This document shows, piece by piece, positions 28,858 to 39,024 of a DNA stretch of 64,000 nucleotides. The notes under the pieces were generated by a model. It had not been told where the DNA came from, did no database searches, and was given only the letters and a program-made list of their open reading frames with translations. The translations under genes were made by a program, and so were the position numbers. Origin of the DNA: Pseudomonadota bacterium (GTDB lineage: Bacteria; Pseudomonadota; Gammaproteobacteria; Burkholderiales; REEB80); NCBI GenBank assembly GCA_018971485.1, contig JAGXAQ010000002.1:252853-316852 (forward strand), read 5' to 3'. The first letter of the stretch is position 1; the number at the start of each line of letters is the position of its first letter.

Positions 28858-29613
28858 GTGATTAGTTATGATTATCCCCTGAATGAACGCATCAGGACCT
28901 TGCTAAGACTAGAGCATCTTTTCGACAAGGCTGACTTTTACGTGTCCCGTGATGACAAACTGGATCATCATGCAGCGATCATGGCTCTTTTCGAGATGAT
29001 GGACGTAACCACAAGAGCAGATCTCAAATCTGAATTGCTGCAGGAAGTAGAGCGACACAAATCCTTTCTGGAACCATTACAAAGCAACCCTTCTATCGAT
29101 CTGGATGCACTAGATAATGTCCTGGGCCAGCTTAAAGAAATCAATCACACTCTTTATACTCTTCCAGGCAAGACAGGACAGCATTTACGGGATAATGACT
29201 GGCTAATGAGTATCCGGCAAAGAGCAGTTATCCCCGGTGGACTATGCGAATTCGATGCACCTTCCTATCATTACTGGCTCCACCAAGATGCCAGTATTAG
29301 AAGACGTGATCTGGATGCATGGCTTAATCCAATGAGGTGCATACAAAAAAGTCTTTCTCTTATTTTAAAACTATTACGCGAAGCAGGGCAGCCAGTCCAT
29401 CAAATTGCGCGACAAGGTAATTACCAGCAGGTTCTATCTGGTCGCAGTGCCCAGCTATTGCGGATAAAAATGCCTGATGAAAGCACATTTGTTCCGGAAA
29501 TATCAGCTAATCGATACGCTATCAACATCCGATTCACATTACTGGACGGTCAGCAAAAACCTAAAACAGCTGACGAGGACGTCGAATTCAACCTGATGCT
29601 TTGTAGTTTGTAG
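28858..29613 (+). CDS. zapD: Cell division protein ZapD
   Basis: This 251-residue cytoplasmic protein bundles FtsZ filaments at midcell. It has the family start YDYPLNERIRTLLRLEHLF, the helical domain, and a C-terminal beta-rich half with NRYAINIRF. The start codon is GTG at 28858 with GGAG 11 bases upstream. The coaE-zapD order is standard. The small yacG gene that often follows zapD is missing: the next gene, on the other strand, ends only 43 bases away. Confidence 0.95.
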   Translation: MISYDYPLNERIRTLLRLEHLFDKADFYVSRDDKLDHHAAIMALFEMMDVTTRADLKSELLQEVERHKSFLEPLQSNPSIDLDALDNVLGQLKEINHTLYTLPGKTGQHLRDNDWLMSIRQRAVIPGGLCEFDAPSYHYWLHQDASIRRRDLDAWLNPMRCIQKSLSLILKLLREAGQPVHQIARQGNYQQVLSGRSAQLLRIKMPDESTFVPEISANRYAINIRFTLLDGQQKPKTADEDVEFNLMLCSL

Positions 29614-29656
29614 CCCCGCATGGCAATCGCGCCCAAAAACTGAACTAACACTTAAG

Positions 29657-30637
29657 CTATTCTAGCTCACCTGAATCATTTTTATTCCGGCAAACATGAC
29701 TCAATGGCCAAACTGCACGCTGCATGGCAATGCCATGCGCACCTGATTTCATCGCTTCATTTAACTGTACCTGCTGAAGGCCCCCCATAGCAAATACCGG
29801 TATGGGACAATCTCGAATCAGCCGGGAAAAAGCAGGCCAGCCAAGCGGGGCCTTGTCAGGGTGGCTTTTTGTTTTCATGACAGGTGAAAGAACAATGAAA
29901 TCAAGATTCATCCTGACAGCTTGTTCAATTTGTTTAGCATCATGAACAGATGCTGCACATATTCGAAAATCAGGGCGCGAAGCAAGTCGCATCAGTTCAA
30001 TCGAGTTCAGGTGAATACCATCAGCTTCTACCAACCGGGCAACCCTAGGCATTCCATGAAAAAGCAGTTCCCCACCTTTATTCTTCACAAACGGTTGTAT
30101 ACGCCTAAAAAGCTGGGCACGCTGGCCCTCATTCATCTCTGGTTCACGCATCAGGATCAAACGAATACCCTTATCCAGAGCCAGAGAAAAACGGTCCATG
30201 GAAAGCGGCTCTAACGGATCACTAAAATGGGTCAGGGCATAATACTGGGGCAAGGCCAAAGCAGTGAGAACGGGATCATTGGCTGGCAACATAGGTGCCG
30301 GATAAGGGCCACCCAGTTGGACCCAGCGTAAATCCTGCCCTTCAAGCGGTCTAGGAATACCTTCCCATGAACGAACACGATAAAAATGAATGATCACCCG
30401 AGCATGTGGATAATCAAATCGTCGATGTATCCATGGATAAGGAACAAGGCCATGAACACCCAATTCTTCAGTTAATTCACGCTCCAGGGCAATCTGTGCT
30501 GTCTCCCCTGGTTCTATCTTTCCTCCCGGGAATTCCCAATAGCCTGCATAAGGCTTGCCTTGAGGACGACTGGCCAGCAGAAACCTCCCGTCCAGATCCT
30601 CCATAACTGCAGCTACAACTTCAATGGCCTGCTTCAT
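29657..30637 (-). CDS. mutT: Nudix hydrolase (MutT-like) fused to thiamine-phosphate-synthase-like domain
   Basis: This protein of about 326 residues has two domains. The first 130 residues are a Nudix hydrolase with the box GGKIEPGETAQIALERELTEELG, likely clearing 8-oxo-dGTP. The C-terminal part (about 150-320) is a TIM-barrel domain like thiamine monophosphate synthase (VRMNLDFIVLSPVMKTKSHPD, IPVFAMGGL). This fusion is known in beta- and gammaproteobacteria; the role of the second domain is not settled. The ATG at 30637 overlaps the upstream DUF815 gene by 17 bases. Confidence 0.92.
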   Translation of the reverse strand: MKQAIEVVAAVMEDLDGRFLLASRPQGKPYAGYWEFPGGKIEPGETAQIALERELTEELGVHGLVPYPWIHRRFDYPHARVIIHFYRVRSWEGIPRPLEGQDLRWVQLGGPYPAPMLPANDPVLTALALPQYYALTHFSDPLEPLSMDRFSLALDKGIRLILMREPEMNEGQRAQLFRRIQPFVKNKGGELLFHGMPRVARLVEADGIHLNSIELMRLASRPDFRICAASVHDAKQIEQAVRMNLDFIVLSPVMKTKSHPDKAPLGWPAFSRLIRDCPIPVFAMGGLQQVQLNEAMKSGAHGIAMQRAVWPLSHVCRNKNDSGELE

Positions 30638-31496
30638 GCAGCCTGGTTCTTCCAGCAAAATCACAAGCGAATTGCCAAGCTACCCTGCCACTCCGGGAAC
30701 CACGTTCCAACGCAAAGCGCAATGCTTCCCCTTGGATCTCTGGCCCAAACAGGTTTAAACCAAAATGGTTGAGCCAGTATGCGGTAATAGCCAGATACTC
30801 CGATTGAGTAAACGGATAGAAAGGAACCCAAAGTCCAAAACGTTCTGATAAAGAAATCTTCTCTTCCGTCGTTTCACCTGGATGGATTTCTCCATTAACA
30901 TGCTGGGTTTCCAGGTTTTCAGACATATGTTCCGGTAATAAGTGGCGTCGATTACTCGTCGCATAAATCAGCACATTCCTGGCATATCCGCCCAGTGAGC
31001 CATCTAAAGCCACTTTCAAAGATTTATATGAGGCATCATTATCTTCAAAAGAAAGATCATCACAAAAAACAATGAAGCGGTAATCTTGTTTCACAAAAAT
31101 TGAAACCAGATCAGGCAAATCAACAAGATCAGCCTTATCCACTTCCACCAGGCGCAACCCTTTATGCCCATAACGCGTCAACATAGCCTTGACCAGCGAT
31201 GATTTTCCAGTGCCACGAGCACCTGTCAACAGGACATTATTAGCTGGTAGTCCCTCCACGAACTGGCAAGTATTTCGATCGACCCGATTTCTCTGATCAT
31301 CAATTCCTTGAAGATCATCTAAATCCAGCATATGGGGCAAAGGGACTGGCTCAAGCCTTCCGCCAAAAGAGACCTTACGCCATCGTGCAGCCAAAATAGC
31401 CGACCAGTCCATAGGCAAAACCTTCGGGGGCAAGAGATCCTCTAGCCTGTCTAGGAGCCGTTCTGCCCGATGCAAAAATTGATCGAGATAATCCAT
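30621..31496 (-). CDS. DUF815 family AAA-type ATPase
   Basis: This 291-residue cytoplasmic protein has a P-loop GARGTGKSS at 92-100 and a Walker B-like FIVFCDDLSFE, followed by IYATSNRRHLLPE, an AAA-type sensor region. It belongs to the DUF815 family of predicted ATPases, whose function is unknown. It starts eight bases after the argJ stop with GAGG five bases before the ATG, and overlaps the next gene. The argJ-DUF815-mutT order is conserved in betaproteobacteria, but I can infer no functional link from it. Confidence 0.9.
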   Translation of the reverse strand: MDYLDQFLHRAERLLDRLEDLLPPKVLPMDWSAILAARWRKVSFGGRLEPVPLPHMLDLDDLQGIDDQRNRVDRNTCQFVEGLPANNVLLTGARGTGKSSLVKAMLTRYGHKGLRLVEVDKADLVDLPDLVSIFVKQDYRFIVFCDDLSFEDNDASYKSLKVALDGSLGGYARNVLIYATSNRRHLLPEHMSENLETQHVNGEIHPGETTEEKISLSERFGLWVPFYPFTQSEYLAITAYWLNHFGLNLFGPEIQGEALRFALERGSRSGRVAWQFACDFAGRTRLHEAGH

Positions 31497-31504
31497 GAGT
31501 GCCT

Positions 31505-32728
31505 CTAACTCCGGTATTCTGCATTAATTCGCACATAATCGTGAGAAAAATCGCAGGTCCAGATTCGAGCCTGATCCTTGCCCCGCCCCAACAGCACGCG
31601 TATGGTGATTTCTGGCTGGCTCATGATCTGCACCCCATCCTCTTCACGATAAGCGGGGTCTCTTCCACCCTCAAAAGCCACGCGGACATCATTCAGATAA
31701 ACTACAACGTTACTCACATCCAGATCATCAATACCCGCATAACCTATTGCTGCGAGAATCCGGCCAAGATTGGGATCAGAGGCAAAAAAAGCAGTTTTAA
31801 CCAAAGGTGAATGAGCAATGGCAAAAGCAACCTTGCGACACTCAGAGACACTTCGGCCTGCTTCAACTTTTATCGTTATAAACTTAGTTGCCCCTTCTCC
31901 ATCTCGAACAATGGCCTGGGCCAATTCAAGACAAACGGCCCGAATCGCCTCCTTGATTTCATGGGCATAAGGGTTACTCTCTTCCTCAACCCGTATTTCT
32001 GCACACCCTGTTGCCATCAAGAGGAAAGAATCATTAGTGGATGTATCCCCATCGACTGTAATGCTGTTAAAAGTCTCATCAGCAATTTCATGCACCCATG
32101 TATCCAGTAAGCCCTGGTCAATATTCGCATCTGTTGCAACAAATGCAAGCATCGTTGCCATATTCGGATGAATCATGCCAGATCCTTTGGCTATCCCGGT
32201 TACAGTAACCAGTTGATCATCAAGGAGGACCTTCCTCGAAGCCGCCTTGGGAACCAAATCAGTCGTCATGATTGACTCAGCAGCACTAAGCCAATGATTA
32301 GCATCAAGATCAGCCACACAATCCGGAAGGTGCCGGATTAAACGTTCTTCAGGCAAGGGCTCTAGAATCACCCCGGTTGAAAATGGCAAAACAGATTCAG
32401 CAGGACACTTAATCAAATCAGCGAGCGACTGACAAACATTCTTTGCGGATTTCAATCCTGCGGACCCCGTACCAGCATTCGCATTCCCTGTATTAATCAC
32501 CAGCGCACGAGGTTGAGTCAGGCCAAGGTGTTCGCGGGCTATCTCAACTGGTGCCGCACAGAACCGGTTTTGAGTAAAAACAGCCGAAACCCGTGTCCCT
32601 TCATTCAGGCGAATCACCAGCAAATCCTTACGATTAGGTTTTTTGATATGGGCCTGAGCAATACCAAGTTCCACTCCTTTAACCGGATGGAGCCAATCCG
32701 CTTTGGGTGATTCCAGATTTACAGTCAT
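31505..32728 (-). CDS. argJ: Bifunctional ornithine acetyltransferase / N-acetylglutamate synthase
   Basis: This 407-residue enzyme recycles the acetyl group between acetylornithine and glutamate in arginine synthesis. It is self-cleaved between A191 and T192 within [15 protein letters not shown], the new N-terminal threonine being the nucleophile. The GNANAGTG oxyanion-type loop lies near residue 81. The ATG at 32728 fits the family start; the open frame begins three codons earlier. It is transcribed ahead of the DUF815 ATPase gene and downstream of secA. Confidence 0.96.
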   Translation of the reverse strand: MTVNLESPKADWLHPVKGVELGIAQAHIKKPNRKDLLVIRLNEGTRVSAVFTQNRFCAAPVEIAREHLGLTQPRALVINTGNANAGTGSAGLKSAKNVCQSLADLIKCPAESVLPFSTGVILEPLPEERLIRHLPDCVADLDANHWLSAAESIMTTDLVPKAASRKVLLDDQLVTVTGIAKGSGMIHPNMATMLAFVATDANIDQGLLDTWVHEIADETFNSITVDGDTSTNDSFLLMATGCAEIRVEEESNPYAHEIKEAIRAVCLELAQAIVRDGEGATKFITIKVEAGRSVSECRKVAFAIAHSPLVKTAFFASDPNLGRILAAIGYAGIDDLDVSNVVVYLNDVRVAFEGGRDPAYREEDGVQIMSQPEITIRVLLGRGKDQARIWTCDFSHDYVRINAEYRS

Positions 32729-32804
32729 GACACACAATCCATTTAAAAAAGCAGGCTGTTATCCTGTTCGCCATAACTTGGCACAATAGGGCCATAAACA
32801 CAGA

Positions 32805-35498
32805 TCAAGACAGCTTACCATGACAGTGCTTGTATTTTCGCCCTGATCCACAAGGGCAGGGATCATTACGACCAACCTTGGCTATTTTTTCAACCGGATC
32901 AGAAGACCCCAGCGCTAAATCATAATCTGCATGCTGAAACTGAATATTGGAGGTAACTTGAGATGGATCAGCTTCATTATTAACATCATCCTCAGCTTGC
33001 ACTTGAACAGTCAGGGTGATTTGCGTAACTTCCCGTTTTATGGTCTCTAACAACATGCTGAAAAGCTCAAAAGATTCACGTTTATAAGCCTGTTTCGGAT
33101 CAACCTGGGCGTAGCCTCTCAAATGAATACCTTGACGCAGGTGATCCAATGCGGCCAAATGTTCACGCCAATGCTGATCCAGACTCTGCAGCATCACCGA
33201 GCGTTCAAAATGACGCATCACTTCTCCACCGACGCTCGCTTCTTTGGTTTCATATTGCGCATTCGCTGCTTCAATGATTCTCTCACACAAGGTTTCTGCG
33301 TGAAGGTCAGGCTCATCTACCAGCCATTGCGAAATGGATAGTTTTAACTTGTATAAATTTTCAAGAGACGTTTCAAGGCCTTGGATATCCCATTCCTCCT
33401 CCATACTTTCCGCCGGAACATAACTTTCCACATGGGCCCGAAGCACATCTTCCCTCATCGCCAAAATAGTATCGGAAATATCATCGGCCTCCAAAAGCTC
33501 ATTGCGCTGCTGGTAAATCACCTTACGCTGGTCATTGGCTACATCATCATATTCAAGTAGCTGTTTACGGATTTCAAAGTTCCGCTCTTCAACTTTTCTT
33601 TGCGCATTCTCAATAGCCCGGGTTACCCAAGGATGTTCAATAGCTTCGCCATCAGGCAATTTCAGCTTGGTCATGATTGCTGCAACCCTATCCGAAGCAA
33701 AAATCCTCAGCAATGGATCTTCCAAAGACAGATAAAACCGACTAGATCCTACATCCCCTTGTCGCCCTGCACGTCCCCTGAGTTGATTATCTACCCGACG
33801 GGATTCATGGCGTTCCGTTCCGATGATATGAAGCCCACCATAATTTAGCACTTCTTCATGAAGTCCCTGCCATTTGGCCTTCAGCTCCTGCTCCCGTTTA
33901 AGCTTGGCTGCTTCATCCAGACTCTCATCATTACGGATAACTTCAAGATCACTTTCTATACTGCCGCCAAGAACAATATCTGTTCCTCGACCTGCCATAT
34001 TAGTGGCAATGGTAATCATCTTGGGACGACCAGCCTGTGCAATAATATGTGCTTCGCTCTCATGCTGTTTTGCATTAAGCACTTGATGCTTAAGATTAAC
34101 CTTGTTGAGCATTTCAGACAGAAGCTCAGAATTCTCAATCGAGGTTGTTCCAACCAGCACTGGTTGACCTCGCTCATAGCACTCCTGAATGTCCTTGATA
34201 ATAGCGTCATATTTTTCCCGGGCACTGCAATAAACCTGATCCATCTGATCTTTTCGTACCATAGGCCGATGGGTTGGAATCACTACAGTCTCCAGACTGT
34301 AAATCTGTTGGAATTCAAATGCTTCAGTATCAGCTGTTCCAGTCATGCCACCTAACTTGCCGTAAAGCCTGAAATAATTCTGGAAAGTGATGGAGGCAAG
34401 TGTCTGATTTTCCTTTTGAATCGGCACACCCTCCTTGGCTTCAACTGCCTGATGCAAGCTGTCTGACCAGCGCCTTCCTGCCATCATACGGCCGGTAAAT
34501 TCATCAACAATCACAATTTCCTTATTAAGTACAACATAATGCTGATCCCGGTGGTACAGGGCATGGGCCCGCAAAGCGGCGTAAAGATGATGCATGAGCT
34601 GAATACTCGAAGCATCATACAAGTTCCCGCCTGGCTGAAGCAGGCCGGCCTCTTCCAAGAGGCGCTCAGCATGCTCATGGCCTTCCTCAGTCAAGAGTAC
34701 CTGATGTGCTTTTTCATCAACCCAGAAATCACCCGGCCCATCTTCAACCTCCTGTCTCTTGAGCGACTTTGACAAATGATCAATCTTGACATAAATCTCC
34801 GTAGTATCATCAGCTTGCCCTGAAATAATCAATGGAGTACGGGCCTCATCAATCAGGATTGAATCTACTTCATCAATAATCGCATAATTAAGAGGTAACT
34901 GGACCCGCTGATTAATCTGGTAGACCATATTGTCACGCAAATAATCGAAACCAAACTCATTATTGGTACCATAGGTGATATCACATTTATAGGCCATCTG
35001 TTTTTGTTCATGGCTCATGCTAGATAGATTCACACCCACTGTCAGCCCCAAAAACCGATGGAGCCTACCCATCCAGTTTGCGTCACGCTCTGCCAAATAT
35101 TCGTTTACCGTAACAACATGAACCCCAGCCCCACCCAGAGCATTCAAATAGGCAGGCAATGTAGACACCAGCGTTTTACCTTCTCCTGTTCGCATTTCAG
35201 CAATCTTGCCATAATGCAGCGCCATGCCACCAATCATCTGAACGTCATAGTGACGCATCTTGAAAACTCGTTTGCTTGCCTCACGCACCAAGGCAAAGGC
35301 TTCCGGAAGCAAATCATCCAGACTCTCGCCATTTTGACAACGTTTTCGAAACTCGTTCGTCTTGGCCCGGATCTCCTCATCCGATATTTTTTCAAATGCG
35401 GGTTCTAACGCATTAATCTGCTCAACAACCCCGCGATATCGCTTAAGTAAGCGCTCATTACGACTCCCGAAAACCTTTTTGACCAAACCAGATATCAT
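32805..35498 (-). CDS. secA: Preprotein translocase ATPase SecA
   Basis: This 897-residue motor drives proteins through SecYEG. It has Walker [10 protein letters not shown] at 102-110, the [19 protein letters not shown]alker B, the preprotein-binding and scaffold regions, the [11 protein letters not shown] helicase motif and [11 protein letters not shown]. The C-terminal zinc tail [14 protein letters not shown] binds SecB and phospholipid. Length and all motifs are complete. It is separated from argJ and from the upstream TPR protein gene by 76 and 125 bases. Confidence 0.98.
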   Translation of the reverse strand: MISGLVKKVFGSRNERLLKRYRGVVEQINALEPAFEKISDEEIRAKTNEFRKRCQNGESLDDLLPEAFALVREASKRVFKMRHYDVQMIGGMALHYGKIAEMRTGEGKTLVSTLPAYLNALGGAGVHVVTVNEYLAERDANWMGRLHRFLGLTVGVNLSSMSHEQKQMAYKCDITYGTNNEFGFDYLRDNMVYQINQRVQLPLNYAIIDEVDSILIDEARTPLIISGQADDTTEIYVKIDHLSKSLKRQEVEDGPGDFWVDEKAHQVLLTEEGHEHAERLLEEAGLLQPGGNLYDASSIQLMHHLYAALRAHALYHRDQHYVVLNKEIVIVDEFTGRMMAGRRWSDSLHQAVEAKEGVPIQKENQTLASITFQNYFRLYGKLGGMTGTADTEAFEFQQIYSLETVVIPTHRPMVRKDQMDQVYCSAREKYDAIIKDIQECYERGQPVLVGTTSIENSELLSEMLNKVNLKHQVLNAKQHESEAHIIAQAGRPKMITIATNMAGRGTDIVLGGSIESDLEVIRNDESLDEAAKLKREQELKAKWQGLHEEVLNYGGLHIIGTERHESRRVDNQLRGRAGRQGDVGSSRFYLSLEDPLLRIFASDRVAAIMTKLKLPDGEAIEHPWVTRAIENAQRKVEERNFEIRKQLLEYDDVANDQRKVIYQQRNELLEADDISDTILAMREDVLRAHVESYVPAESMEEEWDIQGLETSLENLYKLKLSISQWLVDEPDLHAETLCERIIEAANAQYETKEASVGGEVMRHFERSVMLQSLDQHWREHLAALDHLRQGIHLRGYAQVDPKQAYKRESFELFSMLLETIKREVTQITLTVQVQAEDDVNNEADPSQVTSNIQFQHADYDLALGSSDPVEKIAKVGRNDPCPCGSGRKYKHCHGKLS

Positions 35499-35623
35499 AA
35501 AATGTAAACTTTATCGAAATAATCAAATATGCTAGAACACGCCACATGGCAAAGGTTCTACCCTTTATTTTCGCAATTATCGCACGCGCAACCCACTTTT
35601 TACAGTAAGAACCCTTTTAAGAA

Positions 35624-37321
35624 TCAAGGGTGCTGACGATCCTTCATGCTCTGAAAACGCTTGCAACTGACAGGATTGCCTAACCTGCATCCTTGTCCAT
35701 AAGCCTGTCTCGACTGTACAAGGGCACCTTTTTTTTCTAAACAAAGCCCCATACCCACCCATGACTGAGACAGCGTGGGATCAAAATGCAATGCCTGATG
35801 AAAATCATGTTCAGCCTGACCAAAATGGCCCATAGCATAATATGTATTGGCAAGATTATTCCAGGCAGCAGCATAATCTGGCCTAAAATGAATAGCTAAC
35901 TCATAATCCTTACGCGCAAGCATGTATTGTTTTAACATCAGTTCAGCATTTCCACGATTATAATAAATACGTTCCATTCCGGGTAATGCCGGCCCTCTCT
36001 CTGCCAACTTCGCAGCATCATCCCATGCCAAATAGGCTGATGACAGACTGACCAACCTATCAATTGCAAGCGGCATGGAAACCAAAACAAGCAGGAATGA
36101 TAACCCTAAAACCCGGCGAGCGGAAAATTGGCTGGCCAACCAAGGCAGTGCAGCTGGGAGAGCAAACATCCACAAGTAGCTTCGGTACAGAACAAATATA
36201 TCCTGCACCCGAACAACCGAAAATTCTGTAAAGAAAAGGATCCAGGGCACAAGCATTGCCAAACCCAGCAGGCCCTTTTCTCCCTTTTTTATAATCAGGC
36301 AAAATCCGATAATACCATAAACCAGATAGCCTACCGCCCCAAGAAGGTAAACCGGATTCAACACATTCATGTCAATCGGCAGGTACATATCGATTGACAT
36401 CCAGGCTGTTATCGGAAGAAGCCACAATCCAAGATACTTGAAAAACAAGGTAGCTTGAGTCAGTCGGCTGAGTAAAAGGATATGCTTCAACTCAAACCCG
36501 ACATGCATCTCTTTGATTCTAGCTAACAGGCTATGGGCATCAAATTCATAACTATGATCAATGATTCCTGAGTGTAAAACGGCCCAATAGGCATAAATAC
36601 TGGCCAACCCAGCCAGAAACAAAGGAAAAACGGAACGCCGCCATGATGCGGTATCAAATCTGCATAAAACCAAAAGCTGCAACATCAGCACAGCTGGAAG
36701 CATTACTGCCAACTCTTTACACAAGATCGAAAGCCAACAAAACAGAGCAGCAGCATATAACAGGAGCGGACGCTTGGCCGTAATTCCTTTAACCCAGGCC
36801 AAAAGGCTCATCAAGGCAAACATGGTCGCCATCAAAATGGTACGTTCAACCAGATACCCGGCACCATAAACTGCGACCGGGCTTGCCACAAACCATAATG
36901 CTCCTGCCAAGGAAAACCAAACCGGGACAGCTTGCTGCCCAACCCGCTCAGGGAGTTGCCCAAACAGGTGCTTCAACCAAAAGTACAGCAGGACACCATT
37001 CAACGTATGAATGGCAAGACTTTCAATCCTAAGTGGTACCAGATAAGGACCCACCCAGCCCAACGTATCACTTAATGTCGCATAAGGAATTGCCCTTAAG
37101 GAAAAAACCCGCCATGTAGAAAAGTACTGATGCCAGCTCTGGGCATTAAAAAAATTGAAATCATCAAACTGGAGGGGATTATGCAGAAACGGTACATAAA
37201 TCAGGCAAGCAACTAAAACAATTAACGATACCAGCCAGCGATCCGGTGGCGCCACCGAAAAATCAATCTGCCTTTTACCCCACCCATTCTGTTTACCTGT
37301 ATTCTGGCCGCCCTGACGCAT
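35624..37321 (-). CDS. Multi-pass membrane protein with C-terminal TPR repeats
   Basis: This 565-residue protein has a membrane half of about eleven helices (residues about 30-420) and a soluble tail with two or three tetratricopeptide repeats (around 440-550, including RIYYNRGNAELMLKQYMLARKDY and AAAWNNLANTYYAMGHFGQAE). An FDDF acidic motif lies in the first loop after helix one, as in membrane glycosyltransferases of the TMTC/PMT sort. A role in protein or polysaccharide glycosylation is possible but not shown. The tail ends with a Sel1-like cysteine segment. It is divergent from dciA; no partner gene is adjacent. Confidence 0.7.
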   Translation of the reverse strand: MRQGGQNTGKQNGWGKRQIDFSVAPPDRWLVSLIVLVACLIYVPFLHNPLQFDDFNFFNAQSWHQYFSTWRVFSLRAIPYATLSDTLGWVGPYLVPLRIESLAIHTLNGVLLYFWLKHLFGQLPERVGQQAVPVWFSLAGALWFVASPVAVYGAGYLVERTILMATMFALMSLLAWVKGITAKRPLLLYAAALFCWLSILCKELAVMLPAVLMLQLLVLCRFDTASWRRSVFPLFLAGLASIYAYWAVLHSGIIDHSYEFDAHSLLARIKEMHVGFELKHILLLSRLTQATLFFKYLGLWLLPITAWMSIDMYLPIDMNVLNPVYLLGAVGYLVYGIIGFCLIIKKGEKGLLGLAMLVPWILFFTEFSVVRVQDIFVLYRSYLWMFALPAALPWLASQFSARRVLGLSFLLVLVSMPLAIDRLVSLSSAYLAWDDAAKLAERGPALPGMERIYYNRGNAELMLKQYMLARKDYELAIHFRPDYAAAWNNLANTYYAMGHFGQAEHDFHQALHFDPTLSQSWVGMGLCLEKKGALVQSRQAYGQGCRLGNPVSCKRFQSMKDRQHP

Positions 37322-37465
37322 CAGTTTAAATCCAGAACAATTGCACTATAATATCCATCCGCCACCAAATCAGTCTTCACCTTATTATTCTTAACAATCT
37401 GCTTTCAACTCCTGCTGCCCTGTTATATGCTTTCATGACTGAAGCGTCAAGTCAGCGCGGAATTC

Positions 37466-37924
37466 ATGTCTTGGGACAGGAACCTGAATCTTACTAACAT
37501 GCGCCCTTTCAAATTTTATATTGATTCTGATTCTGAACCTGAATCAGTCCTGAAGAAGGCCCAGTTCCTTAGCAATCTGGATCAGGTATGGAAAGAAATT
37601 GCGCCAGGACGGCTACAACCAATCCGAGTCAGCCATATCAAGGACAATGAACTTTTTCTTATCTCGCCCAACGGATATCTTGCAACCTACGCCAGACATC
37701 AAGCCCCTTCTATTCTGGAAGCCTTTATGATAAAGGGCTACCGCTTTAAGAATATGGTTGTTATCGTCAGGCCTAATCAGGATATCAGCCAGAGAAGAAG
37801 TAAAACCCGAGGAAATATTCCGGAAAAAGCACTTGTAGCGATAGATGCGCTTAACAATACCCTCAAAGAGGGTGAATTAAAATCTGCCCTCACGCGTCTA
37901 CTCAAGCAGCATAAAAAGCATTAG
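37466..37924 (+). CDS. dciA: DciA family (DUF721) replicative helicase loader
   Basis: This protein of about 152 residues with a DUF721 domain (residues about 30-95, with [31 protein letters not shown]) and a basic C-terminus is related to DciA, which helps load DnaB in bacteria without DnaC. No dnaC gene is in the window to contradict this. The start at 37466 has a weak GGAA; an ATG at 37499 is an alternative. The TAG stop interlocks with the lpxC TAA stop (TTAG). The position between secA and lpxC is typical of betaproteobacteria. Confidence 0.82.
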   Translation: MSWDRNLNLTNMRPFKFYIDSDSEPESVLKKAQFLSNLDQVWKEIAPGRLQPIRVSHIKDNELFLISPNGYLATYARHQAPSILEAFMIKGYRFKNMVVIVRPNQDISQRRSKTRGNIPEKALVAIDALNNTLKEGELKSALTRLLKQHKKH

Positions 37925-38841
37925 GACCAGGCAGGTTGCCCGACTAGACGCAGCATATAAGCTGGAACTTCTTCTGCCTTAGCAAAAGAAACATATTCCC
38001 AGGCACGACTATCTTCCAATAAGACGCGCAGAAGCTGGTTATTCAGCGCATGGCCTGAGCGATAGGCTGTGAATGCCCCAATAAGAGGGTGACCTAGAAG
38101 ATACAGATCACCAATTGCATCCAAAGCCTTATGACGGACAAATTCATCGGGATAACGCAGACCATCCGTATTCAACATCCGGAAATCGTCCATGACAATA
38201 GCATTGTCCAGGCTTCCTCCGAGAGCCAGTCCCTGCGAGCGCAGCTTTTCAACATCCTGCATAAAACCGAATGTTCGCGCCCGGGCAACCTCGCGTGGAA
38301 ATGAGGTCATAGCAAAATCTATCATGACCTGCTGAACAGTCTGCTCTATCACAGGATGGCTAAATGCGATCCTGAAATCAAGACGAAAACCATCAAAGGG
38401 GGCAAGCTCAACCCATTTCCCTTCTTCTTCAATACGAAGATGCTTCTTAATACGGATAAAACGCTTAGGGGCAGACTGCTCCTGAATGCCAGCAGACTGG
38501 ATCAGAAAAACAAAAGGGGTAGCACTTCCGTCCATAATCGGTACTTCAGGCCCAGAAAGATCAACATAAACGTTATCAACCCCCAGACCAGCAAATGCAG
38601 CCATCAAATGTTCAACCGTTGCAATGCGGGTACCGGCATGTTCAATAGTGGAACAAAGACGCGTATCTCCAACTGCAGTCGCGGCAGCCTTGATACGGGG
38701 CAAATGAGGAAGATCCGTCCGACAGAACACAATACCAGTATTTGGCGCAGCGGGGCGCAGTGTCAACAGAACCTTGTCCCCTGTGTGCAATCCAATCCCA
38801 GTAGCACTGACCGTATTCTTCAGTGTACGTTGTTTAATCAT
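37921..38841 (-). CDS. lpxC: UDP-3-O-acyl-N-acetylglucosamine deacetylase
   Basis: This 306-residue zinc enzyme carries out the committed step of lipid A synthesis. It begins [20 protein letters not shown] and has the zinc histidine in [16 protein letters not shown] (H78) and the catalytic block [14 protein letters not shown] followed by SGHALNN. AGGAGGTG four bases before the ATG at 38841 fixes the start. It lies just downstream of ftsZ on the same strand with its own likely promoter, the conserved end of the dcw region. Confidence 0.97.
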   Translation of the reverse strand: MIKQRTLKNTVSATGIGLHTGDKVLLTLRPAAPNTGIVFCRTDLPHLPRIKAAATAVGDTRLCSTIEHAGTRIATVEHLMAAFAGLGVDNVYVDLSGPEVPIMDGSATPFVFLIQSAGIQEQSAPKRFIRIKKHLRIEEEGKWVELAPFDGFRLDFRIAFSHPVIEQTVQQVMIDFAMTSFPREVARARTFGFMQDVEKLRSQGLALGGSLDNAIVMDDFRMLNTDGLRYPDEFVRHKALDAIGDLYLLGHPLIGAFTAYRSGHALNNQLLRVLLEDSRAWEYVSFAKAEEVPAYMLRLVGQPAWS

Positions 38842-38982
38842 ACTACACCTCCTCATTGCTACCTCGAATATCGACTCCAATCAGCGTAAAAACCGTTACT
38901 CAAGCTTCATATTACGCTCTTCCCCGACAACAAGAGCTGGCATAATCATTTTTACGCCAAATCAATACACTAGCGGCGGGTT

Positions 38983-39012
38983 ATTCTAGCACATTCTAAA
39001 CACATAAGTCAT
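38983..39012 (-). promoter_or_regulatory. Likely lpxC promoter
   Basis: On the minus strand ATGACT (39007-39012) and TAGAAT (38983-38988) are 18 bases apart, and TGC just before the -10 gives an extended -10 element. This lies between ftsZ and lpxC, about 140 bases before the lpxC start, and would allow lpxC to be read apart from the cell-division genes. Confidence 0.5.
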
Positions 39013-39024
39013 CTCGCTTCATTC

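Noticed and set aside
33858..34355. 165-codon open frame antisense to secA
   Set aside because: SecA is unmistakable on the other strand; the antisense frame has no family features.
38356..38889. 177-codon open frame antisense to lpxC
   Set aside because: A shadow of lpxC with no domain resemblance and crossing the lpxC start region.
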